64,000 nucleotides of DNA, taken from the NCBI RefSeq assembly GCF_006715095.1, contig NZ_VFMO01000001.1, forward strand, positions 1,550,001 through 1,614,000, written 5' to 3'. This DNA is from Yimella lutea (GTDB taxonomy: Bacteria; Actinomycetota; Actinomycetes; Actinomycetales; Dermatophilaceae). Below the pieces are notes generated by a model that was not told where the DNA came from, did no database searches, and was given only the letters and a program-made list of their open reading frames with translations. A program made the position numbers and the translations under genes. This document shows, piece by piece, positions 36,801 to 44,966 of this stretch; within the stretch, counting starts at the first letter, position 1; each line of letters opens with the position of its first letter.

Positions 36801-38479
36801 AGTTCACCGACCCTGCGTCCGGGACCTTCACCGCCGGCGAGGAAGACCCCGTACAACCCACGGTCGGGAATCGTGCCTCCGCTGATCACGGCGAGCTGCT
36901 GCGCACCGCGGCGGGCACTGAGCGTGTCGGTGGTGCGATCCCACACGATGCGTGGCCGCAGTTCGCTGAAGTCGGTGCTCGGGTAGCGTCCGGCCAGCAT
37001 GTCGAGCACGGCTTCGAGTGCGGTGCGTGGCAACGCCGCGAACGACGCTGAGCGGCGGACGAGTTGCTCGAGATCGTCGACCGGCCAGTCGTCCATCGCG
37101 CACATGGCCACGATGTGTTGAGCCAGTACGTCGAGCGGGTTGGCCGGGATCTTGAGTTGCTCGATGGTGCCGGCGCGCATGCCCTCGACGACGACGGCGG
37201 TCTGAACGAGGTCGCCGCGGTACTTGGGGAACAGCACCCCGTGGGAGACCGCGCCGACCTGGTGTCCGGCGCGTCCGACACGCTGCAGTCCGCTGGCCAC
37301 GCTGGGAGGTGACTCGACCTGGATGACGAGGTCGACCGCGCCCATGTCGATGCCGAGTTCGAGGGACGACGTCGCGACCACGGCCGGCAGGCGTCCGGCC
37401 TTCAGGGCGTCCTCGATGTCGGCCCGTTGTTCCTTGCTCACCGAACCGTGGTGCGCGCGGGCGAGCACCGCCGCCGCGCCGTGACTGCTGCCCGCCTGAC
37501 CCATCAATTGGGCCGGGGGAGAAGAGGATTCATCGTCCAGCGCGATGTCGTTGCGGTCGGCCCAGATCTCGTTGAGGCGGGCGGTCAAGCGTTCTGCCAG
37601 GCGCCGTGAGTTGGCGAACACCAGCGTCGAGCGGTGGCTGCTGATCAGGTCGACCATCCGCTCCTCGACGTGCGGCCATACGGACGCCGAGCGCGTGGGG
37701 TCGTCCGGACCGGTGAGGTCGGAGGGCTGGTTACCTAGGTCGGCGAGATCGGGCACGGGGACGACGACCTCGAGCTCCCACTCCTTGGTCGACGGCGGCT
37801 GCACGATGGTGACCGGACGCCCGCCCGTGAGGTAGCGACCCACTTCCTCGACCGGACGGACCGTCGCCGACAGTCCGATGCGCTGCGCCGGCTTCGGCAG
37901 GAGCGCATCCAGCCGGTCGAGCGAGACCGCCAGGTGCGCACCGCGTTTGGTGCCCGCCACCGCGTGCACCTCGTCGACGATCACCGTCTCGACGCCACGC
38001 AGGGCTTCACGTGCGGCCGAGGTCAGCAGCAGGAACAACGACTCCGGGGTCGTGATCAGGATGTCGGTCGGACGTCGAGCGAACGCACGGCGGTCGGCCG
38101 CTGCAGTGTCTCCGGATCGCACCGACACGCTCACCTCCGGTTCGGGGAGCCCGAGCCGGGTTGCGGCGTGCTTGATGCCGACCAAAGGCGCCCTCAGGTT
38201 GCGTTCGACGTCGACGGCCAGCGCCTTCATCGGGGAGATGTACAGCACCCGACAGCGTTCGAGCGGGTCCTTCGGCGGCGGCGTCGCGGCCATCCGATCG
38301 ATCGCCCACAGGAACGCCGAGAGCGTCTTGCCCGAGCCGGTCGGTGCGACGACGACGGTGTGCTGGCCCGAACTGATCGCATCCCACGCGCCCTCCTGGG
38401 CGGCGGTCGGCGCGCTGAACGACCCCTCGAACCACGCACGGGTGGCAGGGGAGAAGCGTTCGGTGATTGGGGAGTTCAT
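33857..38479 (-). CDS. lhr: Large DEAD/H helicase Lhr
   Basis: This 1540-aa superfamily 2 helicase is of normal length for actinobacterial Lhr. It has Walker A APTGSGKTLSAFLWAIDRM, the box TVIVDEVHAVAGTKRG (DEVH), SATVRPVEEV (motif III) and, further on, VATSSLELGIDMG and QRVGRAGHQ (motifs V and VI). A long C-terminal part of about 700 residues carries the Lhr-specific winged-helix and core-C domains. Lhr is linked to DNA repair; it is induced by damage in mycobacteria. It is followed with 6-nt spacing by the nei-type glycosylase. A 74-nt inverted repeat lies upstream of its start. Confidence 0.95.
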   Translation of the reverse strand: MNSPITERFSPATRAWFEGSFSAPTAAQEGAWDAISSGQHTVVVAPTGSGKTLSAFLWAIDRMAATPPPKDPLERCRVLYISPMKALAVDVERNLRAPLVGIKHAATRLGLPEPEVSVSVRSGDTAAADRRAFARRPTDILITTPESLFLLLTSAAREALRGVETVIVDEVHAVAGTKRGAHLAVSLDRLDALLPKPAQRIGLSATVRPVEEVGRYLTGGRPVTIVQPPSTKEWELEVVVPVPDLADLGNQPSDLTGPDDPTRSASVWPHVEERMVDLISSHRSTLVFANSRRLAERLTARLNEIWADRNDIALDDESSSPPAQLMGQAGSSHGAAAVLARAHHGSVSKEQRADIEDALKAGRLPAVVATSSLELGIDMGAVDLVIQVESPPSVASGLQRVGRAGHQVGAVSHGVLFPKYRGDLVQTAVVVEGMRAGTIEQLKIPANPLDVLAQHIVAMCAMDDWPVDDLEQLVRRSASFAALPRTALEAVLDMLAGRYPSTDFSELRPRIVWDRTTDTLSARRGAQQLAVISGGTIPDRGLYGVFLAGGEGPGRRVGELDEEMVYESRVGDVFTLGTSSWRIEDITHDQVLVTPAPGQPGRLPFWRGDALGRPAELGQAVGKFVREVGSLPDEGARERVTQAGLDTWATDNLITYVREQQEATGHLPTDKTVVVERFRDELGDWRVVIHSPFGAPVHAPWALCIAARMRERYGVEVQAMHADDGIVLRLLDMEMGDGENPADDLTDVLVLDPDDVSRMVTDQIGGSALFASRFRECAARALLLPRQRPGRRQALWQQRQRSAQLLEVASQYPSFPIVLEAVRECVQDVFDVPGLTALMRDIQSRTVRTVTVETPTASPFAKSLLFGYIAQFLYEGDSPLAERRAAALALDPSLLADLLGHGEGAALRDLLDSDVVATTEADLQRLTESRQARHADDVADLARALGPLTRNEIRARTRPDVTDLDEILDVLVADRRLIVVRWGDTERFAAVEDAALLRDALGAALPTGVPAAFLEPADDPLTDLITRYARTHGPFTASDAAQAFGLGRAVVHDTLKRLVHRGRIVEGELRPLGTGDGLSDFCDAEVLRIIKRRSLAALRSEVEPVAATDFARFLPPWQGVGTGQRGLDGVLRAVEQLAGAKVPASALESLVLPARVERYTAGMLDELMTAGEVIWQGHGSLPGDDGWISLHLGDQLDATLRAPDEGELDDLQRAVLDAMAGGGAHFFSAVSAAVEGGETQIAEAMWQLAWAGRITGDTLAPVRALLGGGRTTHRSRTAGPRRSRYGRSAGLRTGLARPSSAIRPITTPTMVGRWWVLPQFEFNPTQRSLATTDVLLDRYGIVTRGSVVAEGISGGFAEIYRVLAAAEERGKVRRGYFIEGLGAAQFAGTGAIDRLRARPANEVTPRNPWDVAPVKTIPALVLAATDPANAYGAALAWPPREGDTGHKPGRKSGSLVALVDGQLIAYIERGGRSVLTWDDTPTHADAVAKALAEIVRSGRLADLSVHSIDGTAALSSSHPLATALTDNGFHTTPKGLRLRR

Positions 38480-38522
38480 CGCCGCTCAGCTTCCCACGCA
38501 GCACCGACAGACCGACACTTCC

Positions 38523-38596
38523 CACCGAGTGGCCGGGCTATGAACTGGTGGTCGGGCAATATCCCGGCCGCTGATTCATAGCCCGGCCACTCGGTG
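38523..38596. repeat. 22-bp perfect inverted repeat with nested inner palindrome
   Basis: The arm at 38523-38544 (CACCGAGTGGCCGGGCTATG then AA) is exactly complementary to 38575-38596. Inside the 30-nt spacer GGTCGGG pairs with CCCGGCC. The unit G(T)GGYCGGGC-AT recurs in both halves, so the element looks like two related palindromes, one within the other. It lies 3 nt past the stop of the AhpD-like gene and 43 nt before lhr. Confidence 0.85.
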
Positions 38597-38598
38597 AG

Positions 38599-39153
38599 TC
38601 AGGCCTTCGGGTCGGGGCTGACCCGAAGGGTGTGCAGCGTGGTCGCGAGCATGTCGTAGTGCCCGACCAGCAGGAGGAACTCCACACATTCGCGTTCGGA
38701 GAGCTTGGCCTGCAGGCGTGACCACTGTGCGTCGTCGAGGTCACGGTCGGCGAGCAGTGCGTCCGCCGAGTCGATGAGCACGGCTTCGCGTTCGTTCCAG
38801 TGGGGCGATGAATCCTGTTGCAGCGCATCGGTATCCGCGGCCGTGACGCCGACTCGGACGTCGAGCCGCTGGTGGTGTGCCCACTCGTACGCACTCCCAC
38901 GGCGGTTCGCGACGCGCAGGATGACCAGTTCGCTCTCGCGGCGCGGGAGCGAACCGAACGGCATCAGGCGGGCCGCGAAGTGCAGCCAGCCCCAGTACAG
39001 GCCCTTGGCTCGTGCGAGGGTGGTGAAGATCGCCGGCGGCTTCGTGCCGGTGACCTTGCCGGCGATCCGGCTCATCGCGAACGCCGGCGCACCGAGCTCC
39101 TTCAGGGTGCCGGGCGAGATGCGGGCGACCGCCGATTTCGCATCCGTGCTCAC
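38599..39153 (-). CDS. Carboxymuconolactone decarboxylase / AhpD-family protein
   Basis: This 184-aa helical protein has the CMD fold: ARLMPFGSLPRRESELVILRVANRRG and then YEWAHHQRLDVRVGVTAAD. The usual AhpD active-site pair C-x2-C is replaced here by AYEWAHH, so disulfide-reductase activity of the AhpD type is unlikely. Such proteins occur in many catabolic and stress loci. The ATG at 39153 overlaps the SDR stop by 4 nt, so it is made from the same mRNA. Confidence 0.8.
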   Translation of the reverse strand: MSTDAKSAVARISPGTLKELGAPAFAMSRIAGKVTGTKPPAIFTTLARAKGLYWGWLHFAARLMPFGSLPRRESELVILRVANRRGSAYEWAHHQRLDVRVGVTAADTDALQQDSSPHWNEREAVLIDSADALLADRDLDDAQWSRLQAKLSERECVEFLLLVGHYDMLATTLHTLRVSPDPKA

Positions 39154-39998
39154 GAGGTCACCTTCTTTCGCTGGACGGTCGTGAGTTGCGCGTTCTCCTC
39201 GCGGGCGATCTGCAGGGCGAGGCCGAGTTCGGGAAAGCCGCGCAATTCCATGACCCGCTGGGCAAGCATCCGCGCGGGCAGGAGCGGAGCGATCCAGCGA
39301 GGTGCACAGATGCGTCGCGAACGGTTCTTGATGCCGCGGTCGAGGGCGTCGATCGCGCTCTTGAGCGGCGCGACACCGAGGATCGTCCCCCCGCCCGTCA
39401 GTGTGGTGGCGGCCTTGGTCCCGAACCCACGTGAGGTCATGTCGGTGTCGATCTCGGCGAAGTAGGCGACACCGACCTTCGCGCCGGTGGGCTTGAGCTC
39501 GATCCTCAGGGTGTTCCCGAGCGCTTCGACGGCGGCTTTGGACGCGTTGTACGCACCCATCATCGGTGCATGTGCGGCAGCGGCAAGCGACGCGGTTGCC
39601 ACGGCGTACCCGCCGAGGTGGCTGATGTGCGGTGCGGCAGCGCGCAGCGTCCAGTAGCAGCCCATCACGTTGACCTCGATGTGCGCGCGCATGACCTCCG
39701 GGTCACCGCCGTCGAACGGCAACTGCGAGGCAATGCCGGCGTTCGCGACGACGACGTCGAGTCCACCCCACATTCGGGCGACCTCGTCGATCGTGTCGGT
39801 GACCTGGTCCTGGTCGGTGACGTCGACCTCGCGCCAGATCGAGCCGGGACAGCGGGCTGCGGTCCGCTCGAGGATCTCCGCTTCGATGCCGAGCAGCGCG
39901 ACCTTCGCCCCCTGTGCGGCGAGTCGTTCGGCCAGGGCGGCACCGATGCCTCGTGCTGCTCCGGTGATCAGGACACGTCGACCTTCGTGAGCACTCAT
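39150..39998 (-). CDS. Short-chain dehydrogenase/reductase
   Basis: This 282-aa NAD(P)-dependent oxidoreductase has the cofactor motif ITGAARGIGAALAERL, the NAG motif VVANAGIASQLP, and the catalytic pair in ATASLAAA and AYNASKAAVEALG (Y-x3-K). The C-terminal 80 residues (RSRRICAPRWIAPLLPARML) form an extension seen in SDRs that act on hydrophobic substrates. TAGCGT at 40010-40005 (minus strand) ends 7 nt before the ATG, so the transcript is probably leaderless. A Crp-like GTGA-N6-TCAC lies at 40020-40033. The substrate is unknown. Confidence 0.87.
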   Translation of the reverse strand: MSAHEGRRVLITGAARGIGAALAERLAAQGAKVALLGIEAEILERTAARCPGSIWREVDVTDQDQVTDTIDEVARMWGGLDVVVANAGIASQLPFDGGDPEVMRAHIEVNVMGCYWTLRAAAPHISHLGGYAVATASLAAAAHAPMMGAYNASKAAVEALGNTLRIELKPTGAKVGVAYFAEIDTDMTSRGFGTKAATTLTGGGTILGVAPLKSAIDALDRGIKNRSRRICAPRWIAPLLPARMLAQRVMELRGFPELGLALQIAREENAQLTTVQRKKVTS

Positions 39999-40019
39999 TC
40001 GGCCACGCTAGTTGATCAA

Positions 40020-40033
40020 GTGACCCAGTTCAC
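40020..40033. promoter_or_regulatory. Crp/GlxR-like site upstream of the SDR gene
   Basis: GTGA-CCCAGT-TCAC matches the core of the TGTGA-N6-TCACA consensus, with both outer bases different. It lies 10 nt upstream of the predicted -10 of the SDR gene, overlapping where a -35 would be. Confidence 0.4.
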
Positions 40034-40057
40034 GCGGCCGCGTCCGGGGTTATGAGA

Positions 40058-41083
40058 TCAGCGCGGGACGGACGGCTGTTGCTGGGTGATGCAGTGGATC
40101 CCGCCGCCGCGGGCGAAGATCTCGCGTGCGTCGACCCCGGCGACCTCGCGGCCCGGGTACACCCGACGCAGCACGTCGAGCGCGCGGTCGTCGTGCTCGT
40201 CGTCGAAGGTGCAGGCGATGACACCCCCGTTGACGACGAGGTGGTTCACGTAGCTGTAGTCGACCGGTCCGTCGTCGTCGAAAAGCGTTGCGGGAGCGGG
40301 GATTCGCTCGACCGTCAGAGTTCGCCCGGCGGCGTCGGTGCTGTTCTCCAGGAGCGCGATGATCTCGCGGCTGACCTGGTGATCGGGATGGTCGGGATTC
40401 TCCTGGTGGTGCACCAACACCACGCCGGGGGAGGTGAAGGTCGCGACGATGTCGACGTGGCCGCGGGTGCCGAACTCGTCGTAATCGCGGGTGAGCCCAC
40501 GAGGCAACCAGATGCATGTCGAGGCACCGAGGCAACGAGCCATCTCGGCCTCGATGTCGGCCTTGGACGCCTGCGGGTTGCGACTCGGATCCAGTTGCAC
40601 CGTCTCGGTCAACAGCACCGTGCCTTCGCCGTCGACGTGGATGCCGCCGCCCTCGTTGACGATCGGCGAATCGACGACCGTGGCGCCGGCCTGCTCGCCG
40701 ACACGACGACCGACACCGGCGTCCTTGTCCCAGCTGGCCCACGCCTGCGCGCCCCAACCGTTGAACACCCAGTCGACGGCACCGAGCTCTCCGTGTTCGC
40801 CGAGTACGAAGGAGGGGCCGATGTCACGCATCCACGCGTCGTCCAGCTCGGCTTCGTGCACAACAACGTTGTCGTGCAACAGGTCTCGTGCACTGCCGAG
40901 GTCGTCGGTCGTGACGAGCATGTGGACGGGTTCGAACCGGGCGACGGCGTTGGCGACGTTCGCCCAGGTGCGCCGGGCAGCCTCGGCCTCGGCGTCCGTC
41001 TCGCCGAGTGTGTATCCCTGGCTGGGGAACGCCATCCATACGCGATCGTGCGGCGCCCATTCGGCGGGCATTCGCCAGGTCAT
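40058..41083 (-). CDS. aguA: Agmatine deiminase
   Basis: This 341-aa enzyme hydrolyses agmatine to N-carbamoylputrescine and ammonia. It has the PAD-like fold signatures PAEWAPHDRVWMAFPSQG, DDAWMRDIGPSF, IVNEGGGIHVDGEGT and the catalytic cysteine in FARGGGIHCITQQQP. The ATG at 41083 is preferred; a GTG two codons upstream would overlap the preceding stop by 4 nt. It lies directly after the N-carbamoylputrescine amidase gene, completing the agmatine-to-putrescine route. Confidence 0.94.
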   Translation of the reverse strand: MTWRMPAEWAPHDRVWMAFPSQGYTLGETDAEAEAARRTWANVANAVARFEPVHMLVTTDDLGSARDLLHDNVVVHEAELDDAWMRDIGPSFVLGEHGELGAVDWVFNGWGAQAWASWDKDAGVGRRVGEQAGATVVDSPIVNEGGGIHVDGEGTVLLTETVQLDPSRNPQASKADIEAEMARCLGASTCIWLPRGLTRDYDEFGTRGHVDIVATFTSPGVVLVHHQENPDHPDHQVSREIIALLENSTDAAGRTLTVERIPAPATLFDDDGPVDYSYVNHLVVNGGVIACTFDDEHDDRALDVLRRVYPGREVAGVDAREIFARGGGIHCITQQQPSVPR

Positions 41084-41085
41084 CG

Positions 41086-42051
41086 TCACGCGTTCGGGTC
41101 GGCGCGGACGTGTTCGGGTTTGATCGGTTCGGCCAGCGCCGCGTACGTGTCCGGGCGACGGGTCGACAGGAACGGGAACAGGTCGATCCAGTCCTTGCCC
41201 TGGGCCAGGTCGAGATCGGCGACCAGGACGGCCTCGGTGTCGCGCGGTGCTTGGACCAGGACGCGTCCGTAGGGGTCGGCGATGAACGATGACCCGTAGA
41301 AGGTGATCAAACCCTCGCTGCCGGTGCGGTTGGGCACGACGACGAACACTCCGTTGGCGATCGCGTGGCCGACGATGGTGTGTTGCCACAGCGGCTGGGT
41401 GTCGAACTCGGGGTGATCCGGCTCTGATCCGATCGCGGTCGGGTACGCCAGCAACTGCGCTCCACCGAGGGCGTAGGAGCGTGCGACCTCGGGGAACCAC
41501 TCGTCCCAGCAGGTCGGCATGCCGAGCTTCACCGACGGATCGTCAAGTGTGACCACGGGATAGGCATTGTCCGATGGTCCCGGACGGAAGTACTTGTCCT
41601 CGTAGTAGCCCGCGGTGACCGGGATGTGCGTCTTGCGGGTGCGGGCGACGAGTTCGCCGTCGGGGGAAACGAGGATCGCGGTGTTCAGGCCGCGGCCGTC
41701 CGCCTCGGGCGCCTTCTCGAACAGCGAGGCGTGCACATATACGCCGAAGTCCTTGGCCGCCTGCGCCGCGAAAGTGAAGGTCGGGCCGTCGCCGAGGCTT
41801 TCTGCGGTCTGGTCCGGCGCACCTTCGGGCAGGGTGTCGGCCGGGTAGCGGGAAAGAGTCAGTTCGGGAAGGAACACGACCTGGGCGCCCGCCTTCGCCG
41901 CCTGCTCGATGCCGCCCCGCAACGCCTGCTGCAGTTCGCCTGCGTCCTCGCGCCAGTGGTGCTGCACCAGAGCGACACGCACGGGTGCGGCGACGGGTTC
42001 GTCGACACGGGCGAGGGAGATCGGCACCTCGGATGCTGTGATCAACTGCAT
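41086..42051 (-). CDS. aguB: N-carbamoylputrescine amidase (nitrilase family)
   Basis: This 321-aa carbon-nitrogen hydrolase has the Glu-Lys-Cys triad in VVFLPELTLSRYP, ARTRKTHIPV and LGMPTCWDEWFPE. Together with the next gene (aguA) it would turn N-carbamoylputrescine into putrescine, CO2 and ammonia. The N-terminus carries about 20 residues before the core (MQLITASEVPISLARVDEPV). TACTCT at 42063-42058 (minus strand) is 7 nt before the ATG, suggesting a leaderless mRNA starting the aguB-aguA operon. Specific substrate assignment rests mainly on the pairing with aguA. Confidence 0.9.
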   Translation of the reverse strand: MQLITASEVPISLARVDEPVAAPVRVALVQHHWREDAGELQQALRGGIEQAAKAGAQVVFLPELTLSRYPADTLPEGAPDQTAESLGDGPTFTFAAQAAKDFGVYVHASLFEKAPEADGRGLNTAILVSPDGELVARTRKTHIPVTAGYYEDKYFRPGPSDNAYPVVTLDDPSVKLGMPTCWDEWFPEVARSYALGGAQLLAYPTAIGSEPDHPEFDTQPLWQHTIVGHAIANGVFVVVPNRTGSEGLITFYGSSFIADPYGRVLVQAPRDTEAVLVADLDLAQGKDWIDLFPFLSTRRPDTYAALAEPIKPEHVRADPNA

Positions 42052-42114
42052 AGTCCGAGAGTATGGCCGACGCCTGCCGGAACTTTCACATCGAAGCTTT
42101 GCGAGACTTGTCGA

Positions 42115-42351
42115 ATGCGGATGAGCGAGTTCTGGCAACTGGTCGAGGAGGAGTTCGGCGACGGTTACGGTCGCGTCCTGGTCGACTCGCATGTGCTCGG
42201 CGAACTCGGCTACCGCACCGGCGCGGACGCGCTCGCCGACGGTACGCACCCCAAACATGTCTGGCGGGCGCTGTGCATCGAGATGGACGTGCCGAAGGAG
42301 CGCTGGCTCGGCCGCGACAAACCGATCCGTGAGGGTGGCCGCGCCGACTGA
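42115..42351 (+). CDS. DUF3046 protein upstream of recA
   Basis: This 78-aa protein matches the actinobacterial DUF3046 family: MRMSEFWQLVEEEFGDGYGR, VLGELGYRTGADALADG and HVWRALCIEMDVPKER. Members are often found just upstream of recA, as here, but their role is not known. The ATG at 42115 is chosen because the family begins M-R-x-(S/T)-x-F-W; a second ATG lies two codons later. It is divergent from aguB with 63 nt between starts. Confidence 0.85.
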   Translation: MRMSEFWQLVEEEFGDGYGRVLVDSHVLGELGYRTGADALADGTHPKHVWRALCIEMDVPKERWLGRDKPIREGGRAD

Positions 42352-42399
42352 GTGGACTGCTTCGTCCGCAGCCGGCCGCGCGACACGCGGGAACCATCT

Positions 42400-42415
42400 T
42401 CGTACGCGTGTTCGA
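42400..42415. promoter_or_regulatory. LexA-type SOS box upstream of recA
   Basis: TCGTAC-GCGT-GTTCGA matches the actinobacterial SOS box TCGAAC-N4-GTTCGA at 11 of 12 fixed bases. It is 183 nt upstream of the recA start; TAGGGT at 42426-42431 could be a -10. This implies LexA control of recA-recX; lexA itself is not in the window. Confidence 0.75.
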
Positions 42416-42597
42416 CCTCGTGGCGTAGGGTTGTCCACAGGTGCCGAGCCAAGGTCACTTCGTCCACAGGCGTGCGGATGGGAGCGGTGGTTGTCGGTGG
42501 TGGCACCTAGCGTCTGACCTCATCCGAACACACACGCAGGTTCCGGACGGTCGCCGGTAGGCGCGTTCACCACGAGATTCAATGAGGAGCACCGCTC

Positions 42598-43728
42598 ATG
42601 GCAGCAGCAACAGGCACCCGGCTCGACCCCACCGACAACTCGCACAAGATCAAGTCGCTCGACGCCGTCATGGCCCAGATCGAGAAGGCCCACGGCAAGG
42701 GCTCGGTCATGCGCCTCGGCGACGACATCCGTCCGCCGATCGAGGTCATCCCGACCGGTTCGATCGCACTCGATGTCGCGCTCGGCATCGGCGGTCTGCC
42801 CCGCGGTCGCGTGGTGGAGGTCTACGGCCCGGAGTCCTCCGGTAAGACGACGGTCGCGCTGCACGCGGTGGCGAACGCGCAGAAGAACGGCGGTATTGCC
42901 GCCTTCATCGACGCCGAGCACGCGCTCGACCCCGAGTACGCCAAGAAGCTCGGCGTCGACATCGACTCGCTCCTGGTCAGCCAGCCCGACACCGGTGAGC
43001 AGGCCCTTGAGATCGCCGACATGCTGATCCGCTCCGGTTCGCTCGACATGATCGTCATCGACTCCGTCGCGGCGCTCGTGCCGCGCGCCGAGATCGAGGG
43101 CGAGATGGGCGACAGCCACGTGGGTTTGCAGGCCCGCCTGATGAGCCAAGCGCTGCGCAAGATCACCGGTGCCCTCAACAACACCGGCACCACCGCGATC
43201 TTCATCAACCAGTTGCGCGAGAAGATCGGCGTCATGTTCGGCTCGCCCGAGACCACCACGGGTGGAAAGGCGCTGAAGTTCTACGCGTCCGTTCGCCTCG
43301 ACGTGCGTCGCATCGAGACCCTGAAGGACGGCACGGACGCAGTCGGTAACCGCACGCGCGTCAAGGTCGTCAAGAACAAGGTGTCGCCGCCGTTCAAGCA
43401 GGCCGAGTTCGACATCCTCTACGGCCAGGGCATTTCCCGAGAGGGTGGGCTGATCGACATGGGTGTCGAGCAGGGCTTCGTCCGCAAGGCTGGCGCCTGG
43501 TACACCTACGACGGTGACCAGTTGGGGCAGGGCAAGGAGAACGCTCGCAACTTCCTCAAGGACAACCCCGACATGACTGACGAGTTGGAGCGCAAGATCA
43601 AGGAGAAGCTCGGCGTCGGTCCGAGGACCGAGGAAGAAGCCGAGTCGGTTGCCGAGCCGGTCGACCTGACCGCCGACACCGGTAAGCCCGGCAAGCCGGT
43701 GCTCAAGGACGTCTCGGTCGACTTCTGA
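42598..43728 (+). CDS. recA: Recombinase RecA
   Basis: This 376-aa protein drives homologous recombination and LexA cleavage. It has Walker [17 protein letters not shown], Walker [13 protein letters not shown] and the DNA-binding loops ([20 protein letters not shown] and [17 protein letters not shown]). No intein is present, unlike in some mycobacteria. GAGGAG lies about 10 nt before the ATG, with 246 nt of upstream region containing an SOS box. It is followed 8 nt later by recX. Confidence 0.98.
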   Translation: MAAATGTRLDPTDNSHKIKSLDAVMAQIEKAHGKGSVMRLGDDIRPPIEVIPTGSIALDVALGIGGLPRGRVVEVYGPESSGKTTVALHAVANAQKNGGIAAFIDAEHALDPEYAKKLGVDIDSLLVSQPDTGEQALEIADMLIRSGSLDMIVIDSVAALVPRAEIEGEMGDSHVGLQARLMSQALRKITGALNNTGTTAIFINQLREKIGVMFGSPETTTGGKALKFYASVRLDVRRIETLKDGTDAVGNRTRVKVVKNKVSPPFKQAEFDILYGQGISREGGLIDMGVEQGFVRKAGAWYTYDGDQLGQGKENARNFLKDNPDMTDELERKIKEKLGVGPRTEEEAESVAEPVDLTADTGKPGKPVLKDVSVDF

Positions 43729-43736
43729 TCGGTTCG

Positions 43737-44477
43737 ATGAATCCTTTCGACCGACAGTCGAGTCCGCCGGATTTCGTTGATCCGGCGGACTCGGCCGCAT
43801 CGGTACCCGTCGAGGAAACTCCTTGGGGTGAAGCGTCGCCCGACGACACCGAATCGCCTGCACGCGGTCCGCGGCAACGACGAAGAGGCGGACATCGCCG
43901 GCGCGGTGCCGGCGGCGACCAGGAGCGCCGACGACCGGCGCCCGCTCCCGAACAAGACCCGGACGCCAACCCGTACGACGTCGCGAAGACGATCGTGCTG
44001 CGTCAGCTCACGATGGCCCCGCGCAGCCGGAAACAGTTGGCCGACAAGCTTGCTCAGCGCGGGTGCGACGAAGACATCGCGAATGCGGTCCTCGACCGGA
44101 TGACCGAGGTAGGGCTGATCGACGACGAGGCCTATGCCCGGATGCTGGTGCGTTCGCAGCAGGCCGGCCGTGGCCTCGCCAAGCGTGCGCTCGCCCAGGA
44201 ACTGCGCAAGAAGGGCGTGGATGACGAGATCACCCGAGCCACGTTGGACGAGGTCGATCCCGAGGAGGAGAAGGAGCGCGCCCGCGCGCTCGTCGCCAAG
44301 AAGATGCGTTCGATGCACGGGCTGGAAGCCACCGTGCAGACCAGACGGTTGGCCGGCATGCTCGCCCGCAAGGGCTACTCCTCGTCGATCTCCTGGGCAG
44401 TGATCCGTGAGGCGATCGCCACGACGCCCCGGAGCGGCAGCGGGACTGAGGGATACCCGAGCGGGCCCGCGGAGTGA
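43737..44477 (+). CDS. recX: RecX regulatory protein with long N-terminal extension
   Basis: This 246-aa protein includes the RecX helical repeats from about residue 80: VLRQLTMAPRSRKQLADKLAQRG, EVGLIDDEAYARMLVRSQQ and GLAKRALAQELRKKGVDDE. RecX binds RecA filaments and limits their activity. The first 78 residues are a disordered Pro/Arg/Asp-rich extension (PRQRRRGGHRRRGAGG), making it longer than the usual 150-180 aa. It is co-transcribed with recA. Confidence 0.92.
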   Translation: MNPFDRQSSPPDFVDPADSAASVPVEETPWGEASPDDTESPARGPRQRRRGGHRRRGAGGDQERRRPAPAPEQDPDANPYDVAKTIVLRQLTMAPRSRKQLADKLAQRGCDEDIANAVLDRMTEVGLIDDEAYARMLVRSQQAGRGLAKRALAQELRKKGVDDEITRATLDEVDPEEEKERARALVAKKMRSMHGLEATVQTRRLAGMLARKGYSSSISWAVIREAIATTPRSGSGTEGYPSGPAE

Positions 44478-44492
44478 CGCGGAGTGCCGACC

Positions 44493-44897
44493 TCAGGCGC
44501 GGTAGTACGCGCCGGCGCGCAGCGCACGCTCGTCGACGATCTGCTTGCCGAGCGGGAACAGCGCAGCCGGGATCATCTTCAGGTTGGCCCAAGCGAATGG
44601 GATCCCGATGATCGTGATCGCCAGGGCGCAGGCGGTGGCGACGTGGGCGATGGCCAGCCAGATACCGGCCAGCAGGAACCACAGCACGTTGCCGATCGCG
44701 GAGCCGACACCGGACGTCGGCTTGTCGATCACCGCCCGGCCGAACGGCCAGACGGCGAAGTTGCCGAGCCGGAACGAGGCTATCCCGAACGGGATCGTGA
44801 CGACCAGGAGGCACATGATCAGCCCGGCGACGGCGTAGCCCAGCCACAGCCAGAACCCCGCGAACACGAACCAGATGATGTTAAGCAGCGTCTTCAC
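44493..44897 (-). CDS. yccF: YccF-family inner membrane protein
   Basis: This 134-aa protein has two similar halves, each with a long membrane segment followed by an IPFGIASF/IPFAWANL motif (TIPFGIASFRLGNFAVWPFG and IIGIPFAWANLKMIPAALFP). This is the YccF/DUF307 layout. Its function is unknown. The GTG at 44897 (VKTLLNIIWFVFAGFWLWLG) is chosen by family start; GAGAAT ends 7 nt before it. It is convergent with recX and divergent from miaB. Confidence 0.85.
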   Translation of the reverse strand: MKTLLNIIWFVFAGFWLWLGYAVAGLIMCLLVVTIPFGIASFRLGNFAVWPFGRAVIDKPTSGVGSAIGNVLWFLLAGIWLAIAHVATACALAITIIGIPFAWANLKMIPAALFPLGKQIVDERALRAGAYYRA

Positions 44898-44966
44898 GGG
44901 CCCATTCTCACCCGGGCTCGGTGGTGATTCGGCCCCACCCCGCTGACGCCGTACCCTTGATCGGTC

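Noticed and set aside
38599..39153. Naming the CMD-family protein as AhpD
   Set aside because: The active-site C-x2-C pair is absent (AYEWAHH), so the peroxidase-linked role is not supported.
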